A stretch of DNA of 64,000 bases from Cryphonectria parasitica EP155. Its lineage: Eukaryota > Ascomycota > Sordariomycetes > Diaporthales > Cryphonectriaceae. The stretch spans positions 5,195,172 through 5,259,171 of the forward strand of contig NW_024468910.1 in the NCBI RefSeq assembly GCF_011745365.1, read 5' to 3'. Positions 35,873 through 46,236 of the stretch are shown here, piece after piece (the first letter of the stretch is position 1; every line of letters begins with the position of its first letter). The position numbers and the translations under genes were made by a program. The notes beneath the pieces were generated by a model. That model was not told the origin of the DNA, ran no database searches, and saw only the letters and a program-made list of their open reading frames with translations.

Positions 35873-36827
35873 CAGAAAGAGACACCTGGGCGAGGATCGC
35901 AGCCTGTCCATGGATATCCTGCTGTCTTCGTGAACTTTCAAACAAGGGGCAACGCAGAGGTTCCTGGTGCTGTCTTTCCTGTCTTACTGAAGGATTCCAT
36001 TGCGGCTCACGAAGCGGTCGAGAGATGAGCTGGGCATGGATGCTTCAGGGTTGCTGGCTGCCAAGGATGTCATGGTATGGATCAATTAACACAACCCTTG
36101 TTGGCAGTGATGAGGGATTCCTTGTCATGCCTCGTTCAGAACCGATCTCACGTAATACTCTCCTGCTCTCTCCTTAATTTCTTATTTTCTTCTCTTTCTC
36201 CTTCTCTGGACTTCCCTACCAACAAAGCTGTGATTATGGGAGGATGTTGAGGTAATTTGCAAGTTGGTGAACCACAAGGACAACCCAAGATGAGCATATG
36301 CCCAACTCTACACTTCTTAGTTGTGTGCCTTAAAAAAGACTGCAGATTTGCTTCAATTGAAACATGCTAGGACCAAAGGAAAGGGCTTTTGTTTTGGGAA
36401 AAGGAAGATATGCATATAGAATCCTGGATCTAGCCCAAAGGATAAATTGCAAAAGTATCTTGTGCACACGATGGTCTTATAATTGTCGTCCATCCTTCTG
36501 TAATGATGTAGATGATCATGTAAAGATTGAGGGCGAACATGACTGCCCACTTGGTGCCAATATTGGGTTAAAAGGAGGTATGAAAATGGTATCAACAGAG
36601 TGCAATAGAGAAACAATCGATATATGCGAGAAGAAGAGACAGGAGAGTCCCTCGGCTCAAGTGCCGACTGCTCTGTTTAGATCATGGCAATACAGTACTG
36701 CTCGCATACTACAATATAGCAAAAGCTTATCAATCAGTTGCTACGACCTACACGTAATTACGCGCGACCATGAACACATGGATGCCCAAACAATGCTCGT
36801 TAGCCACAACCCATCCACCCCATCTAC

Positions 36828-37416
36828 TCAAGCCGCCTCTCTCACCTCCTCACCGATCTCAGGGATCCACGCAACCCGCCTGCTCGCAAATAACTCTAGA
36901 CCCGGTCTAGTCGCAGAGAGATCAACCCCTTCGCTGCCCGCGAACAGGCCAAACTGCAGACACCTGACATCCGCATCCGCCGCCTCGATGATGCACACGG
37001 GTGACCCGCACGCGCCACACATGGTCCGCTGCATGGGCTGCCCGCTGCCCGTGTTCCTGTCTACGTAGACCTTGTGAACCCCGACGGCGGCGGCAGAGCC
37101 AGTGTTGTCGTCCGTCGGGGCCTCGTTTGGGGCCGGGGAGAACTGCACATGCTGCTTGGGCACGAGGAAGGCGTAGGAGGCGACGCCGCCGCTTCGCTTC
37201 TTGCAGCTGTTGCAGTGGCATGTGAGGGTTGGGAAGGATGAGAGGGGTTTTCCCGTTACTGTGACCTGGTTGTAATTGTTCACGTTAATTAGCATCTTGG
37301 TGTGGTGAAAGGATGATCCTGTCGTTGAGTCGTTGTCATTGCGCCAAGATACTCACTTTTACTCTGCCGCACAGGCACTGGCCGGTCGTCGTCGTTGTGG
37401 TTGTTGTTGATGTCAT
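36828..37416 (-). CDS. GFA/CENP-V-type zinc-binding protein
   Basis: Member of the glutathione-dependent formaldehyde-activating enzyme (GFA)/CENP-V family, small zinc proteins that often bind glutathione adducts. For most fungal copies the substrate is unknown. Two exons, 37416-37357 and 37265-36828, joined by a GTGAGT..CAG intron with a CTAAT branch-like site, give 165 residues. The full cysteine set is present: QCLC (Cys14, Cys16), TCHCNSC (Cys36, 38, 41) and MCGAC (Cys103, 106), arranged as in the family for two zinc sites. Residues 4-11 are a run of eight Thr encoded by mixed ACA/ACC/ACG codons. The intron falls just after GRVK and the next exon continues VTVTGKP, so the frame and the beta-strand are unbroken. 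It is probably cytosolic. Its neighbours do not clarify its role. Confidence 0.9.
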
Positions 37417-38192
37417 GATTGAATCTTGATTGCCGTTCTTCCGTTCTTCAGGCTGGGTCCTCTGACTGAACGATGAGCATACTCGGCCTTGTAATTACAG
37501 CTCAAAAGGTCAACTGTTGCTGTGGAGAGTGACTTGAATGCGCAGACCATTCGTTCTAGAAGTTTTGTGACATGACAATAACGTCATTCCTGTCTCGCAA
37601 CAAGCCGGCTACGGCACAAGGTTGGTCCCGCTCCGGGTAATAAATGTAGAGGTGATCTGCGGTGACTATGTCTCTTGAATCGCCATCCTAAGTCGGCCTA
37701 GACGAGTCTAAACATCATTTCATCCTTAAAAAAGCAAGCTTTTTCATTCGTTAATGGTTACACCTCTTATTTAATGATAAAGACTAAGAAAAGGTATCGT
37801 CGAGTCCCGAATGTACATGAAGAGTAGAAGAAACATAAGCAGAAGAACAGCCGGAACCTTACTCCGCAATACGCCTTGCCTTACTGCAAAGTAAACCTGC
37901 CAAATTTGATGAACATATTCCCTGGGCACAGCCAGCCGAAACAAAACGCCCTTGAATTTTCTTTTGGAAACGACAGAAGAAGGCAAAGAGCAACCAGGCC
38001 ACCTACATGTGTCCGGTCCAGCCTGAGGAGGGCGAAGGGTTCAACGAAGTCATATATATGTATGAAGGACCCTGCCTTGAAATACTTGGAATTTTTTTTG
38101 GGGGAGACGACGACACCTTGAACAGAACACACGACGAAGCATACCGCGCTTCATTTTTCTTCTTTTTATATTTTTCTTCCCTGTTCCTCTCC
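37417..38192. other. Intergenic between two minus-strand genes
   Basis: This is the promoter of the GFA gene at its low end and the 3' flank of the rhodopsin-domain gene at its high end. I see nothing else in it. Confidence 0.5.
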
Positions 38193-39787
38193 TCAGAGCG
38201 GCCAGCTTTCCTTCTTGAGCGGTTTCGTGTGTGTTGCTTGGATGCGAAGATCAATCTCGGACGGAGACCAGTACGCGTCGGTGTGATGACCCATTTGATG
38301 ATGATAATACCCTCCTCCCGACCTTGCCATCGACGCGGGCGGTTGCACCTCCTCGGGAATCTCGGTCAGCTCGAAGATCCCAGGGCTCTTCTGGTTTTCC
38401 TCGTCCCGGGACATGGAGGCGAAGCCCTTCTTCTCCACTAGGGTGCTGCCGCGCCAGTTGTTGGAGCCCTTGGTCGTGGGCTCTGTGGCGTCCAGTCGTC
38501 GGGATGTCAATGATGTGTGGAGGTCCTTGACGAAGGGGCGGAGGACTGGGATGCACTGGACGATGATGGTGCCGGCTACCTCGCCAGAGTACCAGATCTC
38601 GGACATGGCGTCTCGCCCTGTTGTAGGGGGTTAGCATTCTGGGAATCTTGTGCCTGGTTTTTTTCTGTAGAAGAAACAGGAACAAGGGGACGGCGGCGAT
38701 GACTTACACATGTACCATGTGTCGTGAACGTGCATGAGTGGAGTATCCTTCCACCAAGTCCTGACGGCCGTGATAATAGCGACACTATTTTCGCCATGTA
38801 TTAGCTTTGCTTACAACATTTCATAGAAGGAAAGAGGAGGAAAACAGTAGAGGTCGAGGGTGGTGGAGAGAGAGAGAGAGAGCGCTCACATAATTCCAAG
38901 ACTCAGTGTCAGGCAGAGGGCAACCTTTTCTGCTCGTTGGAGTTTCAGACGCCATGTTATGAACCAGGGAAACATGGCAAAGACAAAGTCCATAAGGATG
39001 TTGTAGACTGAAGACACACGCATATGTTAGTGATTGGGCATATTCCCCCCCCCCCCCCCCCCCAAAATACAGCATCTCTTTCATTCTGGCGGGGCTTACT
39101 ATTTCCGATTTCTTTCCACTGATCGGAGAAATCTTCATTCAGACACCAGCCCTGCAGTCTGTACCACTGCTGGTAATCGTCGTCGCCGCACAGCTTGGCC
39201 CACTGGAAGATACACTTGCTGAAGGCGATGCTGTCCATACTGACGATGCAGAACCACAGGATACCCGCCTGCCATTTCTTCTCCACCATGCGCAGCAGGG
39301 TCACTCCAAAGGCCGACTTGCTCACCGCCTGGCCGATGACGGTGCCGATCGACGAGGTGTTGATGAGGATGTGCATGCGGTCGTTCCAGCTGCCCAGGCT
39401 GTAGCCGGTTGCGTATTCGACAGTGATGATGATATCAGTGGTCATGAGGAATAACTGAATGAGAGGAAAATGAGTGCAAGGTTAGTCATTGTTGAGTATA
39501 TATAAGAAGTAAGCGAGCATGGAAGATGAACAGGCGTCAAGATATTGTTTTCCTTCTTATTCATGAATCATATACTATCAAAAGAGAAGAAAACTCACAT
39601 ATGCTGATATGAGAATGTAATCGTCGTACCAGAGCCCATGACGCCTGGTGAGCTTGCACCAGAGCCTCAGGGAGAGGAAGACAGTGGCCCCGGCAAATAA
39701 AGTCCATAATCCTGCATAGATCTGCCGGGACGGGTTGTAGTAAATAACATCATCGTCGTCTCGGGGGGAGATCATGATCGACTCCAT
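38193..39787 (-). CDS. Fungal rhodopsin-domain seven-helix membrane protein (PTH11-related type)
   Basis: Integral membrane protein of the fungal rhodopsin-like domain family, which includes PTH11-type receptors. Ligand and coupling are unknown. Five exons, 39787-39599, 39454-39100, 39007-38890, 38784-38708 and 38617-38193, give 387 residues in frame. Exon 1 carries the first helix and the hallmark WYDDYILISAY. Exon 2 carries helices around EYATGYSLGSWNDRMHI and KSAFGVTLLRMV, plus an extracellular loop with Cys. Exons 3-5 carry the last helices (DFVFAMFPWFITWRLKL, ALCLTLSLGIIVAIITAV and AGTIIVQCIPVLRPF). The C-terminal tail, about 80-90 residues, is polar and cytosolic. There is no CFEM domain before the first helix, so it is not a canonical PTH11. 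Intron 2 contains a 19-base C run (G19 in the transcript), reported separately. Confidence 0.88.
39045..39063. repeat. C19 homopolymer inside an intron
   Basis: Nineteen uninterrupted C on the plus strand, hence G19 in the pre-mRNA of the rhodopsin-domain gene, inside its 92-nt second intron (39099-39008). Confidence 0.85.
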
Positions 39788-42700
39788 CGATAATGGTCCC
39801 CCAAGCTACATTCTGGCCGGGGAGTAAATCGTATGTCGCTGGCGGGGCGGAGTTGTAGGGAGAGGGAGTGGGGGAGAGGAAGAAGAAGAGGAGGAGAAGG
39901 AGGAGGAGGAGGAGGAGGAGGAGGGAGGAAGAGAGTAGTATTGGTGCGCGCGTGCGTGCGTGCCGGGCGTACAAATATAAACAGTTTTGTATAGGTCCGG
40001 AAAAAATATAGAAAGAAGCAAAAAAAACAGCCAGATCAGAAAAAAGCAAAGAAGAGAGGTGCCAAGATAGGAGAATTGAAAGTTTAAAGCAAGACAAGCT
40101 GTTGCTTGTCCTCAGTGGTCTGGCCAGCGGGTCGACGGATGTACGAGGACGATGTGGCTGGGCATGGGCGAGGTATAACCATATTATGGAGCTCTGCTGC
40201 GCCAGGCCTGATCCTTGAGGAGGGGGGGGGGAAGCGCGCGGAGCAGGACAACCGAGCTTGCTGAGTGAAGAAAGTATAATACGTACTAACACGTAGGGCG
40301 AGAAAATAAGAAAAAGGAAAGAATAGATGAAAGGGCCTGCAAGTTGGATTTCACGTTGGACTTGCTCGAACGGGGCAGTGCTCCGTCAACGAGACCCCGG
40401 AGCCCTGTCTGGATATTGGCACGCGGGAACCCGCAGCGGGAGGTAGCACGAGGTGGTGGCCCAGCGGGGACGATGAAGGAAAAAAAAAAAAAAGGGAAAA
40501 AAAAAGGAAGAAGGAGGGGAGAAAGAGAATGAAGAGTGGATGGTGGGTTGAAGGTACCATAGTACATGCACGGTGGCAGAAGCAATGCACACGACCAAAA
40601 CGGTCTTGATGTTGCAATGAATAAATGAATGAGTGATGGATACATAGTACGTACGTCAGAAACCATCACCCTGTCTTTCTCCGAACCCACGTGTGGTCCT
40701 GGAGCCATCCTTTTACTGTTTCACTGCTGTCGTGATGCTGATGAGATCCTTTCCTTTTCCTGTCCTCTTATTTTCTTATTCTTGTCGCTTGAGACGGGAG
40801 GCCGTGCACCTTTAACGAGGCGATGTGCTGATCTCTTGTCTCGAATATTTGGGACGGCCTAGCGGGACGAGGGTTCTGGAAGCCTGCCAACCGAAAGTCT
40901 TGAGTATCTAGACCGAGTGCCTTTTTGTTCTCCTCTTACTCCGTGTCCTTCAACCCAACGGTGCATCCCCTTCAGACACACAGACCTGTGGCGTCCGAAG
41001 CATTGTCCCATTATGGTACACTAGTAATTATGTAGTTTTTAGTACGGCTGACAAGCCCTGGAGGAGGGTGGGCGGGCGGGCGCGTGTTTGTGTGTGTACA
41101 CTGCAGAGACGAGGGGAAAACTAGACCGACTCGGCGGATCCGAACGGAGGGGATGCAACTCGGTCACCATGCAGGTTGCGGGCTACATGAAACATCCGGT
41201 GCTGTGGGGTTGTGGATACAGGAGCAAATGGAAGAGTGGGTATTCACAGCTGGGGGTTGGCCTGGCTGAATATGTAAGTAATCACGCCAACGCCCACAGC
41301 CCTTGACGGCACTTTTCCTCTAGCATCGGACAGAATGGAGACGAGAAGAGAAAAGAAGAGAAAGAAAAATAACACTTAGATAATCCTCCCCTCAGAAAAG
41401 GGGGGGGGGCCCTATAGGGGGATGGTGACGAGGCATGGACTGTGCTTTTATGGTTTACACCAAAAATAAAATAAAATATGAGGCGAGAGACACATCATGA
41501 TTGATTGAATGGCCCAGAACAAACCACGCCCGTCCTGAAATTCCCACGGAGGTCCAGTCCAGCCTGCGGGCCTTTTGGAAATGAGGGTGTCCTTCCCAAC
41601 GAACCTTGACCGGTCTCGTGAGAGGACGAAGATGGGATGAACTAAGCAAGGAGAGCAGGGCACATTCGTCATCCTCTTGTCTTTCTCTCTCTCTCTCTCC
41701 TGCCAACATTCAGATCCTCCTATATTAGGCGAACGTTATGAACAAAGAAAAAAGAAGAAAAAAGCAAGGCACAGAGCTAGCAACATCGAAAGAAGCAAAC
41801 GCCCACCCTGCCTCCGTGATCGTCAGCGATCCAATCCACTCTTCGACATGTGCCCCATAAGGTGACGGGAAGATTTGGTTCGTGCATCAATGATCAACGA
41901 TCAACTTGCCCTTCTTTCTTCCCGTTTGCTTGCACCTAAACCGCATGACGTGCCGGACGCTAGTCGTGGGGCTCATGCAAGCCTACAGTACTAGTAAGAG
42001 TAAGTAGGTGGTGGTGGTGTGGCTTTTCTTTCCCACCAATGCCAGTGCCACCTGAGAAGGGACCAGCCGCGGAGCTGGGCTTGTGACCTTGTCGTAGAAT
42101 TAGTCGACCGAGAGCCAATTGGAGAAAGCGAAGGAAAAAACAAAGCCACGATTTGCTCTCCTCCACGTGGTGGATAATTAAACAACCCCGTCATGCTTTA
42201 TGCTTCTACTTTAGTAGAATTTCCCTTCTTGGATCCTTCCCCATCTTCCTGTGACCAGTTCTGGTTTTATTTTGCTTTCCTTTTTTTTTTTTTTTTTTTC
42301 TTTCCTTCCTGGGTGGGTGGTGTTTGGCTTTGTGTGTGTGTGCTGCCAAGTTTCCCGCCGCGGTTTGCGCCGACGCCCGCGACCCCCCTGGGAAGATGAA
42401 TCCGCAGCAGTTATGAGGGGGGGACGGGGCTGGAGGAGCAAGGAGCAAGGAGGAGGGATGGTAGTTAATTAATACCCCCCATCCAAGGAAAATTCGCGAC
42501 ATGTGCTCCCACACGCAAAACGCATTTTCACACCCACACAACCCGTTCATCCAAACGCCACGTGAGACACACAAGCCCCAGATAACACCCACACTCTGAT
42601 AAACTCTCTTCCCGTATCGTCGTCCAGCAGAACGAGACCGGGTGCAAGTCCACAACGTACCACGCATTATGGCACGACATCAGTAGGCAAAAGCTCACAC

Positions 42701-44361
42701 GAACATGCATTACCACTATCGACGTACTACCGGTAAGCGAGCGGCCCCCGCAATGTTAAAATATGCAGCTCAGCGGGGTTTCCCATCACACGTCGGGCTG
42801 CAGGTGCCTGCAGCAATGCGGCGCACCACCACTCGTCGCCACCAATGTGACAGTAACGGCCGACAGCCCACAGTAGTGAGTGGTGGGATGGAACTTGACG
42901 ATGACGAGTCTGTATGCAAGTCTGCACTTTGACATGACTGCTTCCATTCAGGTAGGGAGGGGGTGGACAGCCTGAGTCGGAGCTGAGCTCTTCTTTCTTT
43001 CTTTCTTCCTTCCTCTTTTCCTTTGAGTCAAGAAGGTCACCAGCCACACAAAGCGGATCTCTCTTCTGAAGAGGCTACTTAGATAAGCTAAGTCCTTCGC
43101 CCGAGATTTGACGCGGTCAAGAACGACAGGTGCCATCGCCGGAGGGGTCGAACCCGGTCTCAGGGCGTTGGTTTCCCCTGTGGCGATCCTCTCTTGTCTC
43201 GTTTTCACACCGACATGGATGAACAAGACCAAGATAAAGATGGAAAAACCTCTTAATCTGCCTCCGTTGGTTCGTATTCCTCCTTCTTGATTCTGTATCG
43301 TGGGCTCCGGCTTGGTGGATACAATGTAGCACAGCAGTAAAGTGACAAGTATGCATGCAGTAAAGTGTCTCGGAATTCCGCCGTTTCATTTACTCTTATC
43401 AGATAACGCAGTGTCGCTGTATGTCTCTTGTGTGCGCGTCCGGATTAGCTGGGCCCTCCTCTTACCACCTTTCTCTTGGGTAAGAATGCACTTGAGAAGG
43501 AGATGAAAGAGCAATAATCAACGCCGTTATAATGACGCCACCGCCGTTTCACAGGTGAGACATTAGATAGCCCTGAAGAGGGAAAAAGAACGGTTGCGGA
43601 TATTTCTCCTCCTCCAACCCTGGCAACAAACAATCAATGCATCGGGATGATCTGATCTGTCTGTCATCCCGTCGATCAATATATTAAATCTGCTGTGGAT
43701 GCTTGGGGGGTACGGTTTCTGACGCGTAATAATTGTTCCGGTGACGAGGGTCGGTCTCTATTCCCTCCCTCCTTTCGTTCCCCTCCTTCCCATCAAGCAA
43801 GATTTGTCCGCCAGCAGTTAAGAGCGCCATATGCACCACTCAACTGTGGAGAGGGTCGCTGGCCAGCCTGGTGATGGGATGATTGGCTAACCAGGTGACC
43901 ACTTTTGCGGTACAGTCAACAAGGAGAGGATTAGAAGCGTACTGCAAAGCCAAGGTTCACTAAGTCATGGCATCATAGTTCACCTCGATTCAGAGAAGAA
44001 ACAAAAACGTGGTATTGGGTATCTATAATGACCAACATGCACTCAGGTCTACGCATATCGTCATAAAAATCCCGACTGGCAGTCCACCATCCATGCAAAA
44101 AGCCAGACAGAGAAGAGACCAAGGATCACGATCCCTAAACCATGTTGGCTCCTCTGGTATTATGAAAACTCCCGAGGTGCCGAGCTGATCCTGAATGAAG
44201 CAGAAGGAAAGGAAAAAAAAAATAAAGAGACAAAAAGGGAGGGCTCCGAAATGCAACACCTAGGGTATTTGACTTGACCCTCTTACATGATCACAGACTT
44301 TTTGTGATTGGCTGCTGCTATTGCTTTCTCGTTAGCCGTATCAACGAGGAGAGGAACCTTC
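39788..44361. other. Intergenic, no supported gene
   Basis: It starts with the purine/pyrimidine-biased promoter of the rhodopsin-domain gene: a GGA-type repeat at about 39880-39930 and a GC-rich GTGCG repeat near 39950. The remainder is empty to the stop of the MFS gene at 44362. It holds TAC/GTA palindromes at 40553-40568, 40641-40655 and 41010-41035. No ORF shows a family signature. Confidence 0.5.
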
Positions 44362-46236
44362 CTACTGGACCTCCGAGTCAATGCGTCCGAGACCGTGTAG
44401 CCGCTGCTCGAGGTCTCGGTGGTGCACATGTTGATGTCCATGAGCCCCGGGAGTGTGCGGCTCTGAGCCATGGCCCCTGGACTCCTCGAAGCTGTGTGCA
44501 CGGCTGTGCGCCCGGCTGGCGTTGCGGCTTGCGTTGCGCGAGGCGATATCCTTGCTAATCTGGTACGAGCTGGTCCGTGAGCCAGGTCCAAGTCTCGGGC
44601 GAGAGGCATAAACTGGAGCCGTCTCTGTGATTTCCTCCTTCTCCTTCTCGGTCGGGCCGGCGGCACCACCCGTTGCGGCGGCAGATGGCCGGCGGTGGTG
44701 CTCCGCAGCCTCCTTGGCAAGCGTCTGAGCGAAGGCCGAGTTCTTGCGCAGCGTGGGTCCAAACCAGTAAATGACATAGACGGCACCGACAAGGCAGAAG
44801 GAGATGGCGAAGAGGATGAAGGACGCGTTCTGCAGAGGCTTATTCTGAGGGCCCGGGATGTTGGTGTAGAAAGGCGTGGCGGCATTGGTGAGGACACCAG
44901 CGAGGAAATCACGCGAGAAGCCGTTGCCACCCGTGGCGGACGCTGAGAAGGGCCCATATGCGCAGACCATGTAGTCGATGGTGGCCATGTAGATGGCGTA
45001 GTTGGCAATGCCGATGATACCAGAAGCAAACATGGAGCCGATCCAGTGGATAGGAGGACCGTTGCACGTCAGGGCAAAGATGAGCAGGCCGATTGGCAGG
45101 CAGGGCGCCGTGAAAAGCAGCCACCACAGCCTGCTCTCATATTGCGCGTGCTCGTCGCCGGGCTTGGACTCCCGCTGGCGTATGTTACGCCTGATGGCCG
45201 GGATAAAACTCGCGTGGGCGACGAGGTAACCGATTCCGATGGGAATGAAGGCCAGGCCCAGTTGCCAGGCGTTGAAGTTCCACTGCGTGTACACCAAGCT
45301 GAAGGACTGAATCTGCATGAAAATAAGGGCGTCGGAGAAACCGGACAGCAGAGACAGCGTCAGGACGATGGGCTCCGTCACAAACATCTTGAATGGCCGG
45401 TACCAGGTCTGGCAGATCTCCTTGAAATCCATGCGCTTAAGGACTGGATTGATCTCGTTGGGGCCGTAGATGCCCTCCTCGCCAGCCTTTCTGCGCTTCT
45501 TGGCGATCTTGTCGAGGCAGACCGTCGTACGGGTCTCGGGGACCGTGAGCAGGTGCAACAGCTGGACGAAACCGCCAAAGATAAGCTGGATCCAGATGCA
45601 CCAGCGCCAGGTCAGAAAGTACTGGACAAAGCCTCCGACGATAGGACCAAGGATGGAACCGCCGACCGAGGACAGGACGATATATGCAACGGCATATTGC
45701 TGGTGGTCGGCGTCAAACATGTCGGCAATCATGCCCAGGGTGACGCTGCCGCCGGCTGAGGAGAGACCGCCCAGACAACGTCCCACTAGGAGCGAGCCGA
45801 AGTTGGGGGACAAGGCGACGAGAACACACCAGACGTTGACGAGGAAGAGCGAGGCCTGCATGATGGGTTTGCGGCCGAACTCCTCGGACCAGGGCGCCCA
45901 GAGCTCACATCCAAAGGCGTACAGGATCAAGAACAGCGTGGCACCCAACCGGGCCACCTGAGCGGACACGCCAAACTCCGCCTCGATGCCGTCGAGACCG
46001 TTCGAGTACAGCGATGTGTTGAAGTTCATGGACGTCTGAACCAGGAAGATGACGGTGAGGACCCACCACTTCTTCCAGCTGGGCCATGCAAAGGGCAGAT
46101 CGTCCTCAGCCATCTCGAGAGTGAGCTCCCGCTTGCCACCTGGAGAGCCATTCTTGTCGTCATGAACAGCATGGTCGGATTCGGACGGTGGGGTGGTCCC
46201 ACCTCCCGAAGGAAGAGGGTCTTTGGCGGGAGACAT
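44362..46236 (-). CDS. MFS transporter, DHA1 family (drug/polyamine antiporter type)
   Basis: Plasma-membrane proton antiporter of the 12-helix DHA1 group that includes Tpo1- and Flr1-like exporters. The substrate is unknown. Single exon, 624 residues from ATG at 46236 (MSPAKDPLPSG). The frame is open slightly further but has no earlier ATG. A polar N-terminus of about 55 residues precedes helix 1. Motif A is ELWAPWSEEFGRKPIM (111-126), the antiporter motif C is GGSILGPIVGG (192-202), and a long central loop (about 238-285) separates the halves. The C-terminal cytosolic tail of about 130 residues is unusual: it carries SRNASRNASRAHSRAHS-type short repeats (565-582) and a His-rich stretch (600-614). 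It stands alone, with large empty flanks, so its context gives no substrate. Confidence 0.92.
   Translation of the reverse strand: MSPAKDPLPSGGGTTPPSESDHAVHDDKNGSPGGKRELTLEMAEDDLPFAWPSWKKWWVLTVIFLVQTSMNFNTSLYSNGLDGIEAEFGVSAQVARLGATLFLILYAFGCELWAPWSEEFGRKPIMQASLFLVNVWCVLVALSPNFGSLLVGRCLGGLSSAGGSVTLGMIADMFDADHQQYAVAYIVLSSVGGSILGPIVGGFVQYFLTWRWCIWIQLIFGGFVQLLHLLTVPETRTTVCLDKIAKKRRKAGEEGIYGPNEINPVLKRMDFKEICQTWYRPFKMFVTEPIVLTLSLLSGFSDALIFMQIQSFSLVYTQWNFNAWQLGLAFIPIGIGYLVAHASFIPAIRRNIRQRESKPGDEHAQYESRLWWLLFTAPCLPIGLLIFALTCNGPPIHWIGSMFASGIIGIANYAIYMATIDYMVCAYGPFSASATGGNGFSRDFLAGVLTNAATPFYTNIPGPQNKPLQNASFILFAISFCLVGAVYVIYWFGPTLRKNSAFAQTLAKEAAEHHRRPSAAATGGAAGPTEKEKEEITETAPVYASRPRLGPGSRTSSYQISKDIASRNASRNASRAHSRAHSFEESRGHGSEPHTPGAHGHQHVHHRDLEQRLHGLGRIDSEVQ

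Larger units (their letters stand above)
33819..36827. other. Intergenic: polygalacturonase promoter side, then empty
   Basis: The first 400 bp are the promoter and leader of the polygalacturonase gene. The rest holds no supported gene. A CA run followed by a GA run lies at 35829-35872. The plus-strand ORF that starts at 36364 and runs into the antisense of the GFA gene is treated as chance. Confidence 0.5.

Noticed and set aside
36364..37068. Plus-strand ORF of 234 codons ending inside the antisense of the GFA gene
   Set aside because: Half of it is antisense to a real gene and the rest lies in AT-rich intergenic DNA, with no domain, no conserved pattern and no promoter signal.
43120..43165. 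GGGTTCGACCCC on the minus strand, tRNA-like
   Set aside because: Only three base pairs of T-stem and no A-box or acceptor stem within 100 bases.
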